DNA of 64,000 nucleotides from an uncultured Prevotella sp. (GTDB lineage Bacteria > Bacteroidota > Bacteroidia > Bacteroidales > Bacteroidaceae): NCBI GenBank assembly GCA_947165435.1, contig CAMVAI010000001.1:1-64000 (forward strand). The letters run 5' to 3'. A program made the translations under genes and the position numbers. Below, in pieces: positions 48,551 to 56,977 of this stretch (the first letter of the stretch is position 1; each line of letters opens with the position of its first letter). The notes below the pieces were generated by a model. That model searched no databases and was not told where the DNA came from. It saw nothing but the letters and a program-made list of their open reading frames with translations.

Positions 48551-48558
48551 TATCTTTG
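48551..48558 (+). promoter_or_regulatory. Bacteroidetes -7 box TATCTTTG upstream of cobJ-cbiC
   Basis: TAnnTTTG, 8 nt upstream of the ATG at 48567. Confidence 0.45.
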
Positions 48559-48566
48559 CAGCCAAT

Positions 48567-49964
48567 ATGAAGAAAATTATTGTTGCGGGCATTGGGCCGG
48601 GCAGCGCTGCCGACATCACACCTGCCGTGCTGGAGGCCGTCAGAGAGGCCGATGCCATTGTGGGATACAAGTACTACTTCCGCTTTGTCGAGCCTTACCT
48701 CATGCCGGGCTGTGAGTGCGTTGATACTGGCATGAAGCGGGAACGGGAGCGGGCCGAGCAGGCTTTCCGGCTCTCCGAGCAGGGCAAGACGGTAGTGGTT
48801 ATTTCCTCTGGCGATGCCGGTATCTATGGCATGGCTCCGCTGATTTATGAAATGAAGCGCGAGCGACAGTCGCCCGTCGAGGTGGTGGTGCTGCCGGGCA
48901 TTTCTGCCTTTCAGAAGGCTGCCTCGCTGCTGGGAGCCCCCGTCGGCCATGATGTCTGTCTGGTGTCGCTGTCTGACCTGATGACCCCCTGGGAGTTGAT
49001 AGAGCGCAGGATAGAGGCAGCGGCAGCGGGCGACTTCGTGACGGCCGTCTATAACCCCAAGTCGCACGGGCGCTACTGGCAGCTCTATCGGCTGCAGGAG
49101 ATTTTCCTGAATCAGCGCTCGCCCGACACTCCCGTGGGCTACGTCAGGCAGGCGGGGCGCGACGAGCAGCAGGTGGTGACCACCACCCTGGGAGCCTTCG
49201 ACCCGGAGGATGTGGATATGTTCACCGTGGTCTTGATAGGCAATTCGCAGACCTACGTCTCTGACGGAAAGATGATAACGCCGCGCGGATACTACCGCGA
49301 GATGGCTGCTGGCGGCAGTGTGGGGCAGCAAATCATGATGGAGTCGTTTCGTACCATCAGGGGCGAGCTGAAACGGAAAGACTACCCGCTGGGCCACCTC
49401 TGGGCACTGCTGCATGCCATCCATACCACGGCCGACTTCGACATGGAGCAGATACTGCATACCGACGAACAGGCCGTGGAGAACATATACAACAAGGTAA
49501 TCGGCGGAACGCTGAAAACCATCGTGACAGACGTGACGATGGTGGCTACCGGCATACGAAAGGCCGCACTGGCGCGACTGGGCATCGAGGTGAAGTGCTA
49601 TCTCGGCGACCCACGGGTGGCCGCGATGGCTGCTGCCGGGGGTACGACGCGAACCCAGGCCGGCATGCGACTGGCTGTCGAGGAGCATCCCGACGCGCTC
49701 TTTGCCGTGGGCAATGCCCCTACGGCGCTGATGGAGCTGTGCGAGCTGGTGCGTAGCGGCAAGGCACGTCCGGCGGGCATCATTGCTGCCCCTGTAGGCT
49801 TTGTGCATGTCAAGGAGTCGAAACACATGGTGAAGCCTTTCCGCCAGATTCCCAAGATTATTGTCGAGGGGCGCAAGGGGGGCTCGAACCTTGCAGCCAC
49901 CCTGTGCAATGCCGTTCTCACTTTCGACGACGCTGCACAGCTGAAGCCCGGTCGCGATTTGTAG
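48567..49964 (+). CDS. cobJ-cbiC: Fused precorrin-3B C17-methyltransferase (CobJ/CbiH) and precorrin-8X methylmutase (CobH/CbiC)
   Basis: KKIIVAGIGPGSAADITPAVLEAV...SSGDAGIYGMA...TAVYNPKS; C-terminal RTIRGEL...GGTLKTIVTDVTMVATGI...GNAPTALMEL...KESK. Confidence 0.93.
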   Translation: MKKIIVAGIGPGSAADITPAVLEAVREADAIVGYKYYFRFVEPYLMPGCECVDTGMKRERERAEQAFRLSEQGKTVVVISSGDAGIYGMAPLIYEMKRERQSPVEVVVLPGISAFQKAASLLGAPVGHDVCLVSLSDLMTPWELIERRIEAAAAGDFVTAVYNPKSHGRYWQLYRLQEIFLNQRSPDTPVGYVRQAGRDEQQVVTTTLGAFDPEDVDMFTVVLIGNSQTYVSDGKMITPRGYYREMAAGGSVGQQIMMESFRTIRGELKRKDYPLGHLWALLHAIHTTADFDMEQILHTDEQAVENIYNKVIGGTLKTIVTDVTMVATGIRKAALARLGIEVKCYLGDPRVAAMAAAGGTTRTQAGMRLAVEEHPDALFAVGNAPTALMELCELVRSGKARPAGIIAAPVGFVHVKESKHMVKPFRQIPKIIVEGRKGGSNLAATLCNAVLTFDDAAQLKPGRDL

Positions 49965-49995
49965 ATTCCACACACCATCAGTACGTCTTTTGGAT

Positions 49996-51228
49996 ATGCG
50001 ATTTGTCGTTATTGGTATTACAGACAGCCCACGGCCGTTCTTCCCGCCAGAGGTACACGATGCCATTCGTGGCGGGCGGGTGTTCAGTGGCGGGCGGAGG
50101 CATCATGAGATAGTGGCCCGCTTGCTGCCAGCAGGTGCAGAGTGGATAGACATTTCAGTTCCCTTGGATGACGTATTCAGGCGATACCGGGCGATAGCGC
50201 AAACGCTGACACCCGATACTCCGGTGGTGGTGTTTGCTTCGGGCGACCCGCTGTTCTTCGGCTTTGCCAACACCATCCGGCGAAAGATGCCTGAGGCCGA
50301 AATCATCGTCTATCCCGCTTTCAATTCGCTGCAGATGCTGGCCCACCGCCTGTTGATGCCCTACCACGACATGCACATCGTGTCGCTGACGGGGAGACCG
50401 TGGCCGGCGTTCGACCGTGCGCTGATAGAGGGGTATGGCAAGATAGGCGTGCTGACCGACCGCGAGCATACCCCGGCGGCTATTGCCCGGCGCATGCTGG
50501 AGTATGGCTATATGGATTATGACATGAGCATAGGCGAGCACTTAGGCCATCCTGAGTATGAGCAAGTGAGAACGCTGAGCCTTGACGAGGCTGCCAGCCA
50601 AACCTTCAGCCACCCCAACTGTGTCATCGTCCATACGCATGGGAACCAGATGTCTGCAAAGAGGCAGCGGCGCTTCGGCATTCCCGACACACAGTTTGCC
50701 CTGCTGGACGGCAGGGAGAGAATGATTACGAAGATGCCCATCCGGCTGCTGACGCTTCAGGCTTTGGACTTGCCCCGGTCGCAGGTGCTGTGGGACATCG
50801 GCTTCTGCACGGGCAGCGTGTCCGTCGAGGCACGGCTGCAATTCCCCCATCTCACCATCGAAGCCTTCGAAGTCAGGCCCGATTGCGAGGCAATCATGCA
50901 CAAAAACATGCGGAGGCACGGCGCACCGGGCATTGGCGTGCATATCGGCGACTTCCTGACGGCCAACCTGGCTGCGCTCCCCGCTCCCGATGCTGTGTTC
51001 ATAGGTGGGCATGGCGGCAGGCTGGCCGACATCATGCGGCGCGTGCTGACCGTGCTCACCCCCGACGGCTGCATGGTGATGAACAGCGTGAAAGCCCCGA
51101 AGGTGACGACAGACAGCCTGCAGCTCTGGAACGATGCCTGTCGCGAGCTGGGCCTCCGTCAGGAATCCCCCTTATATATTCAATGCAACGAACATCACCC
51201 CATAACTATTCTGAAATGCAAAAGATAG
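49996..51228 (+). CDS. cobL: Precorrin-6Y C5,15-methyltransferase (CbiE-CbiT fusion)
   Basis: N-terminal tetrapyrrole methylase FASGDPLFFGFANTI, YPAFNSLQMLAHRL; C-terminal CbiT LWDIGFCTGSVSVEARLQFPHL, VFIGGHGGRLADIM. Confidence 0.93.
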   Translation: MRFVVIGITDSPRPFFPPEVHDAIRGGRVFSGGRRHHEIVARLLPAGAEWIDISVPLDDVFRRYRAIAQTLTPDTPVVVFASGDPLFFGFANTIRRKMPEAEIIVYPAFNSLQMLAHRLLMPYHDMHIVSLTGRPWPAFDRALIEGYGKIGVLTDREHTPAAIARRMLEYGYMDYDMSIGEHLGHPEYEQVRTLSLDEAASQTFSHPNCVIVHTHGNQMSAKRQRRFGIPDTQFALLDGRERMITKMPIRLLTLQALDLPRSQVLWDIGFCTGSVSVEARLQFPHLTIEAFEVRPDCEAIMHKNMRRHGAPGIGVHIGDFLTANLAALPAPDAVFIGGHGGRLADIMRRVLTVLTPDGCMVMNSVKAPKVTTDSLQLWNDACRELGLRQESPLYIQCNEHHPITILKCKR

Positions 51229-52994
51229 CCATCATACCCATTAGCGAAACTGGCCGCGAGATAGCCGACACGCTGCGAAAAGAGCTCGGTGGAACCATTA
51301 TTCAGCGAACAGAGGCCGGACCGCGCTGGCAGCAGTTCGACGGCTTCGTGTTCATAGGTGCCTTGGGCATCTGCGTGCGAACCATTGCGCCATACGTGAG
51401 AGACAAGCATGACGACCCGGCAGTGGTCTGTGTGGATAGCCTCGGACAGCATGCCGTATCGGTGCTGTCGGGCCATGTGGGCGGTGCCAACCTCTTGACA
51501 GACCGAGTGGCGGGCATCCTGGGAGCTAATGCCGTCGTCACGACACAGAGCGACAACGCCGGATTGTGGGCCCTTGACACCTTCGAGCAGCGTTTCGGGT
51601 GGCCCGTGGCCAGCGACATCTACGACATGAACGACTGCATCTTTGCCTTCGTCAGTCGCCAGCCTACGGCCTTGCTGCTTGAGGCTCGCGATGCAGGCAC
51701 CGACTATTTGGAGCGGACGCTGCCCGCACACGTCACCATCATCAGCGACATCAGAGAGGCCGACCCACGGAAATATCGCCTGCTGATCATCGTGTCGCCG
51801 TTCATCCGCTATGCACCCGACGGCATGCTGAATCTGCATTTCGTGCCGATGGTGGGTACGGTGGGTTTCGGACTGGCGAACCATCCGGAAGACTACGAGA
51901 CGATTTACGACGAGATAGACGAGGCTTTTGCCCGCAAGGGCGTGCTGCCCTGCAGCTGCCGCTATTGCACGATTGACGTGAAGCAAGACGAGGAATTTGT
52001 GGAACTGCTGGAGGACGAGTACGACATGCGGGTGGAGTTCTTCACCGCCGAGGAACTGTCGCAGGTAGAGGTGCCTCATCCCAGTTCTGTCGTGGAAAAG
52101 CATGTGGGCACCCCGAGTGTCTGCGAGGCGGCCGCCATCTTGGGTTCAGGCCACGGCAAGCTTGTCGTACCCAAGGTGAAGGGCAAGAACTGGACGGCGG
52201 CCCTGGCCATCGGTCGTGAGCATCTGCGCAGCCAGGAAGGGTTCGTCGAGATAGTAGGAGCCGGACCGGGCGACCCGGACCTCATTTCCGTGCGTGGGCG
52301 GAGGATGCTGGAGCAGGCCGACCTGATACTCTATGCCGGCAGTCTGGTGCCGGAGGCACTGACGCGCTGCCATAAGCGGGGAGCCGTGGTGCGAAGCAGT
52401 GCCGGCATGACGCTGGAAGAACAATGCGCACTGATGAAGCAGCACTACGACCGGGGGCACTTCATCGTCAGACTGCATACTGGCGACCCATGCATCTTCG
52501 GCGCTGTCCAGGAGCAGATGGCTTATTTCGACAGACAGGGCATGCACTACCACATCACGCCGGGCATCTCGTCGTTCCAGGCTGCTGCTGCCGAGCTGCA
52601 GAGCCAGTTCACCATTCCCGAGCGCACGCAGACCATCATACTGACTCGCGGCGAGGGGCGAACCCCCATGCCCGACCGCGAAAAACTGCACCTGCTGGCA
52701 CGGAGCCAATCTACCATGTGCATATTCCTTTCGGCAGCCATTGTAGATGACGTGCAGCGGGAGTTGCTGCAGGAATATCCGGAGGATACGCCGGTGGCTG
52801 CTTGCTACCACCTGACGTGGCCCGACCAGCAGATATTCCGTGGGCAGCTGAAAGACCTGGCCCGCATCGTACGTGACAATCATCTGACGCTGACCACCAT
52901 GATCGTGGTGGGCGAGGCCATCGGCAACAGGCAGGGCCTATCCGAACTGTACTCCAAGCATTTCACCCATCTCTTCAGACAAGGCGAGGCATGA
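51216..52994 (+). CDS. cbiG-cbiF: Fused cobalt-precorrin-5A hydrolase (CbiG) and precorrin-4 C11-methyltransferase (CobM/CbiF)
   Basis: GALGICVRTIAPYVRDKHDDPAVVCVDSLGQHAVSVLSGHVGGANLL; then VEIVGAGPGDPDLISVRGRRMLEQADLILYAGSLVP...LHTGDPCIFGAVQEQM...ILTRGEGRTPMPDREKL. Confidence 0.93.
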   Translation: MQKIAIIPISETGREIADTLRKELGGTIIQRTEAGPRWQQFDGFVFIGALGICVRTIAPYVRDKHDDPAVVCVDSLGQHAVSVLSGHVGGANLLTDRVAGILGANAVVTTQSDNAGLWALDTFEQRFGWPVASDIYDMNDCIFAFVSRQPTALLLEARDAGTDYLERTLPAHVTIISDIREADPRKYRLLIIVSPFIRYAPDGMLNLHFVPMVGTVGFGLANHPEDYETIYDEIDEAFARKGVLPCSCRYCTIDVKQDEEFVELLEDEYDMRVEFFTAEELSQVEVPHPSSVVEKHVGTPSVCEAAAILGSGHGKLVVPKVKGKNWTAALAIGREHLRSQEGFVEIVGAGPGDPDLISVRGRRMLEQADLILYAGSLVPEALTRCHKRGAVVRSSAGMTLEEQCALMKQHYDRGHFIVRLHTGDPCIFGAVQEQMAYFDRQGMHYHITPGISSFQAAAAELQSQFTIPERTQTIILTRGEGRTPMPDREKLHLLARSQSTMCIFLSAAIVDDVQRELLQEYPEDTPVAACYHLTWPDQQIFRGQLKDLARIVRDNHLTLTTMIVVGEAIGNRQGLSELYSKHFTHLFRQGEA

Positions 52995-54790
52995 TACTGC
53001 TTTTCGGAGGTACGACGGAGGGGCGCAAGGCCGTGGAGGTGCTGGAGGAGGCCGGCACACCGTATTATTATAGTACCAAGACGGGCGAACAGGCCGTTGC
53101 CTTGCACTACGGGCAGCGCGTGGACGGAGCCATGGATGCTGACATGATGCAGCATTTCTGCAGTCAGCATGGCATCCGTCTCCTGGTTGATGCCGCCCAT
53201 CCCTTTGCCGCCGGTCTGCACCAGACGGTCATCATGGTGGCCGGACGACTGTCGATTCCCGTCGTGCGCTATGAGCGCATCTATCCGCCCCGTTCTGCCG
53301 ACATACTATGGATTGACGACTATAGCCAGATTCCACGCGACATCCACACCTTGCTGGCTACTACCGGCGTGCAGAGTATTCGGAAACTGCGACCTCTTGA
53401 AGCCTATGGGATGACGATATACTACCGCATCCTGAAGCGGCAGTCGTCCATCCGCCTGGCACATGAACAGGGCGTACCGGACAGCAGAATCTGCTACTAC
53501 GAGGATGCCGACAGCATGAATCTGCATGCCGATGCCGTCTTGCTGAAAGAGAGCGGACTGTCGGGGGGATTCGCTGAAAAGGTGGATGCCGCCAGGGCAA
53601 GAGGAATGCGCATCATCGCCATCAAGCGTCCGGAAAGTATGGCTCATGATGCTGTGGTGGACGGCCCCTACGGTCTGCGGAGGGCGGTGGAGCGGCTGTT
53701 GCCGGCATTCTTCCCCTTGCATAGCGGATTGACTACGGGCACGTGTGCCACGGCGGCTGCGGTGGCTGCCATGCTGCAGCTGCGTGGCAAGAGACCATCG
53801 GAAGTGCCGGTCTTGCTGCCTGACGGCGAGACGCTTCAGGTGGCGGTGGGCTATGGCGGCGGCCATGCCTATTGCATGAAGGAGGCTGGCGACGATCCGG
53901 ATGTGACGCAAGGCCTGGAGATTCGTGCGACGGTTTGCCAAACCTCGGCTCCGGCAGACCATATTGTGTCGGCTCCGGTAGAAGGCGAACGGGTGATCAT
54001 TGCCGGTGGCGAGGGTGTCGGACGCTTCACGCTGCCGGGCTTCGACTATCCTCCTGGTGAACCGGCCATCAACAAAGTACCGCGTGAGATGATTCGCAGG
54101 AATCTGGACATGCTCATCGGCGATGCCGACAGCAGGCAGGCTGACGGTAGTAAGCAATGGATTTGTACCATCTCCGTTCCCCACGGAGCCGAGGTGGCCC
54201 GCCGCACGTTCAATCCACGGTTGGGCATAGAGGGGGGTATCTCGATTCTCGGCGTGTCAGGCATAGTGAAACCTTTCTCAGAGGAGGCTTTCGTCGGCAG
54301 CATCCGCAAGTGCATGCAGGTAGCGAAGGCCAGCGGTTCGCAGCGGGTGGTGCTGAACAGCGGTGCCAAGAGCGAAGGGTTCTTGCGGCAGGCCTATCCT
54401 GACCTGCCTCCGCAGGCTTTCGTGCAATATGGCAACTATATAGGCGAGACGCTGCGTATGGCTGACAGTCTTCATTTCCCTCGTGTCACGCTTGGGGTCA
54501 TGCTGGGCAAGGCGGTAAAACTGGCCGAAGGGCAGTTGGACACGCACAGCAGGAAGAGCGTGATGAACCGTGACTTCGTGGCTGGTCTGCTCGACGAGGC
54601 GCATTGCGCAACAGACCTGAGCAGCGTCACCTTGGCCCGTGAGCTGTGGGAGAAGATACCGGCCGAGAGGCTTGACGACTTCTGCCGGGCGGTAATTGGC
54701 CATTGCCTGAAGCACTGCCGGTCCTTAGTGCCCCGAAGCAGTCTCACTATTCTGCTGATTGCCGACGACGGAACAATACACTCGCTATGA
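52991..54790 (+). CDS. cobK-cbiD: Fused precorrin-6A reductase (CobK/CbiJ) and cobalt-precorrin-5B C1-methyltransferase (CbiD)
   Basis: ILLFGGTTEGRKAVEVLEEAG...VDAAHPFA; then LHSGLTTGTCATAAAVAAMLQ...EGVGRFTLPGF...PGEPAINKVPREMI...GIEGGISILGVSGIVKPFS. Confidence 0.93.
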   Translation: MILLFGGTTEGRKAVEVLEEAGTPYYYSTKTGEQAVALHYGQRVDGAMDADMMQHFCSQHGIRLLVDAAHPFAAGLHQTVIMVAGRLSIPVVRYERIYPPRSADILWIDDYSQIPRDIHTLLATTGVQSIRKLRPLEAYGMTIYYRILKRQSSIRLAHEQGVPDSRICYYEDADSMNLHADAVLLKESGLSGGFAEKVDAARARGMRIIAIKRPESMAHDAVVDGPYGLRRAVERLLPAFFPLHSGLTTGTCATAAAVAAMLQLRGKRPSEVPVLLPDGETLQVAVGYGGGHAYCMKEAGDDPDVTQGLEIRATVCQTSAPADHIVSAPVEGERVIIAGGEGVGRFTLPGFDYPPGEPAINKVPREMIRRNLDMLIGDADSRQADGSKQWICTISVPHGAEVARRTFNPRLGIEGGISILGVSGIVKPFSEEAFVGSIRKCMQVAKASGSQRVVLNSGAKSEGFLRQAYPDLPPQAFVQYGNYIGETLRMADSLHFPRVTLGVMLGKAVKLAEGQLDTHSRKSVMNRDFVAGLLDEAHCATDLSSVTLARELWEKIPAERLDDFCRAVIGHCLKHCRSLVPRSSLTILLIADDGTIHSL

Positions 54791-55772
54791 CGGGAGCCCC
54801 CACCAAGGCGGTGACCGAGTTGACGGGCAGCGCCCCCTCAAAACCCGGCATGCGGGCAATGAAATTGCACAGCAGGGCCAAGACGGCGCCGCAAAGGGCC
54901 GTGGTGGGCATCAAGATGCGGTGGTCGCTGGTTCGGAAGATGGCTCGTGCCAGATGGGGCACCGCCAGACCGACGAACATGATGGGGCCGCAGTAGGCTG
55001 TCACGATAGCCACCAACACGCCCGACGAGACGATGACCAGCATGCGGCTGCGGCGGATGTTCAGCCCCAGGTTGGCGGCATAGTGGTCGCCAAGCAGCAG
55101 CAGGTTCATGGTTTTCGCCAGCAGGCAGCTCAGCGGAATGAGCACGGCCATGACGACCACGAACAGCACCATCTCATCGCCGCTTACCCGAGAGAACGAC
55201 CCTAACCCCCACACCACGAAGGCTTTGACATCTTCTTCGGGTGACAGGAACTTCAGCACACCGATGATGGCATTGGCCAGATAGCCTATCATGACGCCAA
55301 TGATTAGCAGCGTGACATTGCCCTTCACCCGCTGGCCTATCCATACGATGAGCAGCAGCACGGCCAGGGCGCCCACAATGGCTGCCACCGACATGGCTGC
55401 GTCGCCCAAATAGCCCAGTCGCGATAGAGCCACACCGCCGATTCGGCCCGACAGCAGCACGACAAAGGCCACACCGAGTGCCGACCCGTTGCTGATGCCT
55501 AATACCGACGGACCGGCCAGCGGATTGTGGAAGACGGTCTGCATCTGCAGTCCGCTGACGGCCAGTCCTGCTCCGGCGGCTATGGCGGTCAGCACCTGGG
55601 GCAGGCGCGACTTCCAGATGATGTTCTGCCAGATCTCGTTCACCTCCTCGCCGGCCAGTATGCGGCAGATGTCAGCGACGGGTATGACTACCGAGCCGAT
55701 GAGCAGGTTGACAATCGTCAGCACGGCGATGGAAACCAGCAGCGTCAGTGTCAGGGGTAGCGTATGCTTCAT
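54747..55772 (-). CDS. FecCD-family ABC transporter permease (BtuC-like)
   Basis: WKSRLPQVLTAIAAGAGLAVSGLQMQTVFHNPLAGPSVLGISNGSALG...GPIMFVGLAVPHLARAIF. Confidence 0.93.
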   Translation of the reverse strand: MKHTLPLTLTLLVSIAVLTIVNLLIGSVVIPVADICRILAGEEVNEIWQNIIWKSRLPQVLTAIAAGAGLAVSGLQMQTVFHNPLAGPSVLGISNGSALGVAFVVLLSGRIGGVALSRLGYLGDAAMSVAAIVGALAVLLLIVWIGQRVKGNVTLLIIGVMIGYLANAIIGVLKFLSPEEDVKAFVVWGLGSFSRVSGDEMVLFVVVMAVLIPLSCLLAKTMNLLLLGDHYAANLGLNIRRSRMLVIVSSGVLVAIVTAYCGPIMFVGLAVPHLARAIFRTSDHRILMPTTALCGAVLALLCNFIARMPGFEGALPVNSVTALVGAPVIASVLFRRRQSAE

Positions 55773-56902
55773 TGCAGCAGTCTGTAGAACGTGGGCTGAT
55801 AGTCGGCTTCTACCAGTTCAGGATGGAAAATGGCCACTAAGTCCTTCAGCAGCACGTCGGGCTGCACGGGCGAAATCTCGTAGTAGGGAGTTTGCTTCAT
55901 GTTGCAGTAAATGACCTTCCGCTCTTTGAAAGCCTTGAACAACTCGTTGCGGGGTTCGCTGCTCTTCAGCGCGTCGTACGAGAAGTCGCCGGGATAGCTG
56001 TTCAGTATGCGCCAGTAGTCGGCATGGGCTGCCAAGGCATACATCTTCTCAAACTCCAGGTTCTCGCCGGCCGTCTCGTCGTCGTTGACCACGTAGTCGG
56101 CGCCGGCGTCACGGAAAATCTGTGCCAGATAGTTGCGCCCGCCCACAGCGTGCCAGGTGCCGTAGTGCATCTCGCCGCTTGTCACCGTGGGGCGATTACC
56201 GACATGCTGCGTCTTGGCCTTCAGCTCGTTGTAGCGCTGCTCGATGCCGGCGAACACCCGGCAGGCCTCTCTCTCCTTGCCGATGAACATGCCCACCAGC
56301 TTGACCCATTCGGCCTGGCCCAACGGGTCGAGTTCCTTGTAGCCCAAGTGGGGCACCAGGGTGATGCCTGTCTCGCGAATGGCATCGTAGCCGCCGCGCT
56401 TGAAGGGCGATATGAAGATGACATCGGGATTGGCGGCCAGCACCATTTCCGTGTCGAAGTTGCCCTCCATGCCAATCTTCACTATGCGGCCGTCCTTTAC
56501 CCGCTGCAGAATGTCCTTGTTGAAAAGATTCTTCGTGCCCGTCAGGCCCTTGACGATGTCGTGGGCATCAAGGGCCGTGAAGTTCGACAGCTGAAGGGCG
56601 GTCATACAGATGGTGCTCCGAATGGGCACTACCACCTTCGTATAGCCTTCTGGAGCAGTAGCGTCTTGTTGGGATACCAGCGCAAAGTGGTAGTCGTCGC
56701 CTATGTCAACGAGCCTGACGCCCGCACTGTCTTTCACTTGGTATCCCTTGGCATACCGTGGGGCCGCCAGGCTGTCGGCCGTTTCAGCGTCGCTTGCTGC
56801 CTTGCTCTTTTTTGGCTGGCACGATGTCAACGGGAGTAGTGCCATACATGCCATGCAAGCAACAAAAAGTCGTTTCGTGATGGGTTTGATGTTAACAGTC
56901 AT
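55769..56902 (-). CDS. Periplasmic binding lipoprotein of a FecB/BtuF-type ABC transporter
   Basis: Lipobox LLPLTSCQPKKSK; VVVPIRSTICMTALQLSNFTALDAHDIVKGLTGTKNLF...MEGNFDTEMVLAANPDVIFISPF...HLGYKELDPLGQAEWVKLVGMF. Confidence 0.88.
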   Translation of the reverse strand: MTVNIKPITKRLFVACMACMALLPLTSCQPKKSKAASDAETADSLAAPRYAKGYQVKDSAGVRLVDIGDDYHFALVSQQDATAPEGYTKVVVPIRSTICMTALQLSNFTALDAHDIVKGLTGTKNLFNKDILQRVKDGRIVKIGMEGNFDTEMVLAANPDVIFISPFKRGGYDAIRETGITLVPHLGYKELDPLGQAEWVKLVGMFIGKEREACRVFAGIEQRYNELKAKTQHVGNRPTVTSGEMHYGTWHAVGGRNYLAQIFRDAGADYVVNDDETAGENLEFEKMYALAAHADYWRILNSYPGDFSYDALKSSEPRNELFKAFKERKVIYCNMKQTPYYEISPVQPDVLLKDLVAIFHPELVEADYQPTFYRLLQ

Positions 56903-56911
56903 ATTAAATTA

Positions 56912-56955
56912 ATGTGTGTCTGATGTTTTGAATATGTGCGTCTGATGTTTTGAAT
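56912..56955. repeat. 22-bp tandem repeat (one mismatch) upstream of the btuF-like gene
   Basis: ATGTGTGTCTGATGTTTTGAAT (56912-56933) and ATGTGCGTCTGATGTTTTGAAT (56934-56955). Confidence 0.9.
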
Positions 56956-56977
56956 GTTTCCTTTGTCCCCGGGAGTG

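Noticed and set aside
48230-48566. Second cobalamin riboswitch between cobU and cobJ-cbiC
   Set aside because: Searched for GCCACTG and the GTCAGGAGACCTGCC-type motifs on both strands; not found. AT-rich divergent promoter region only.
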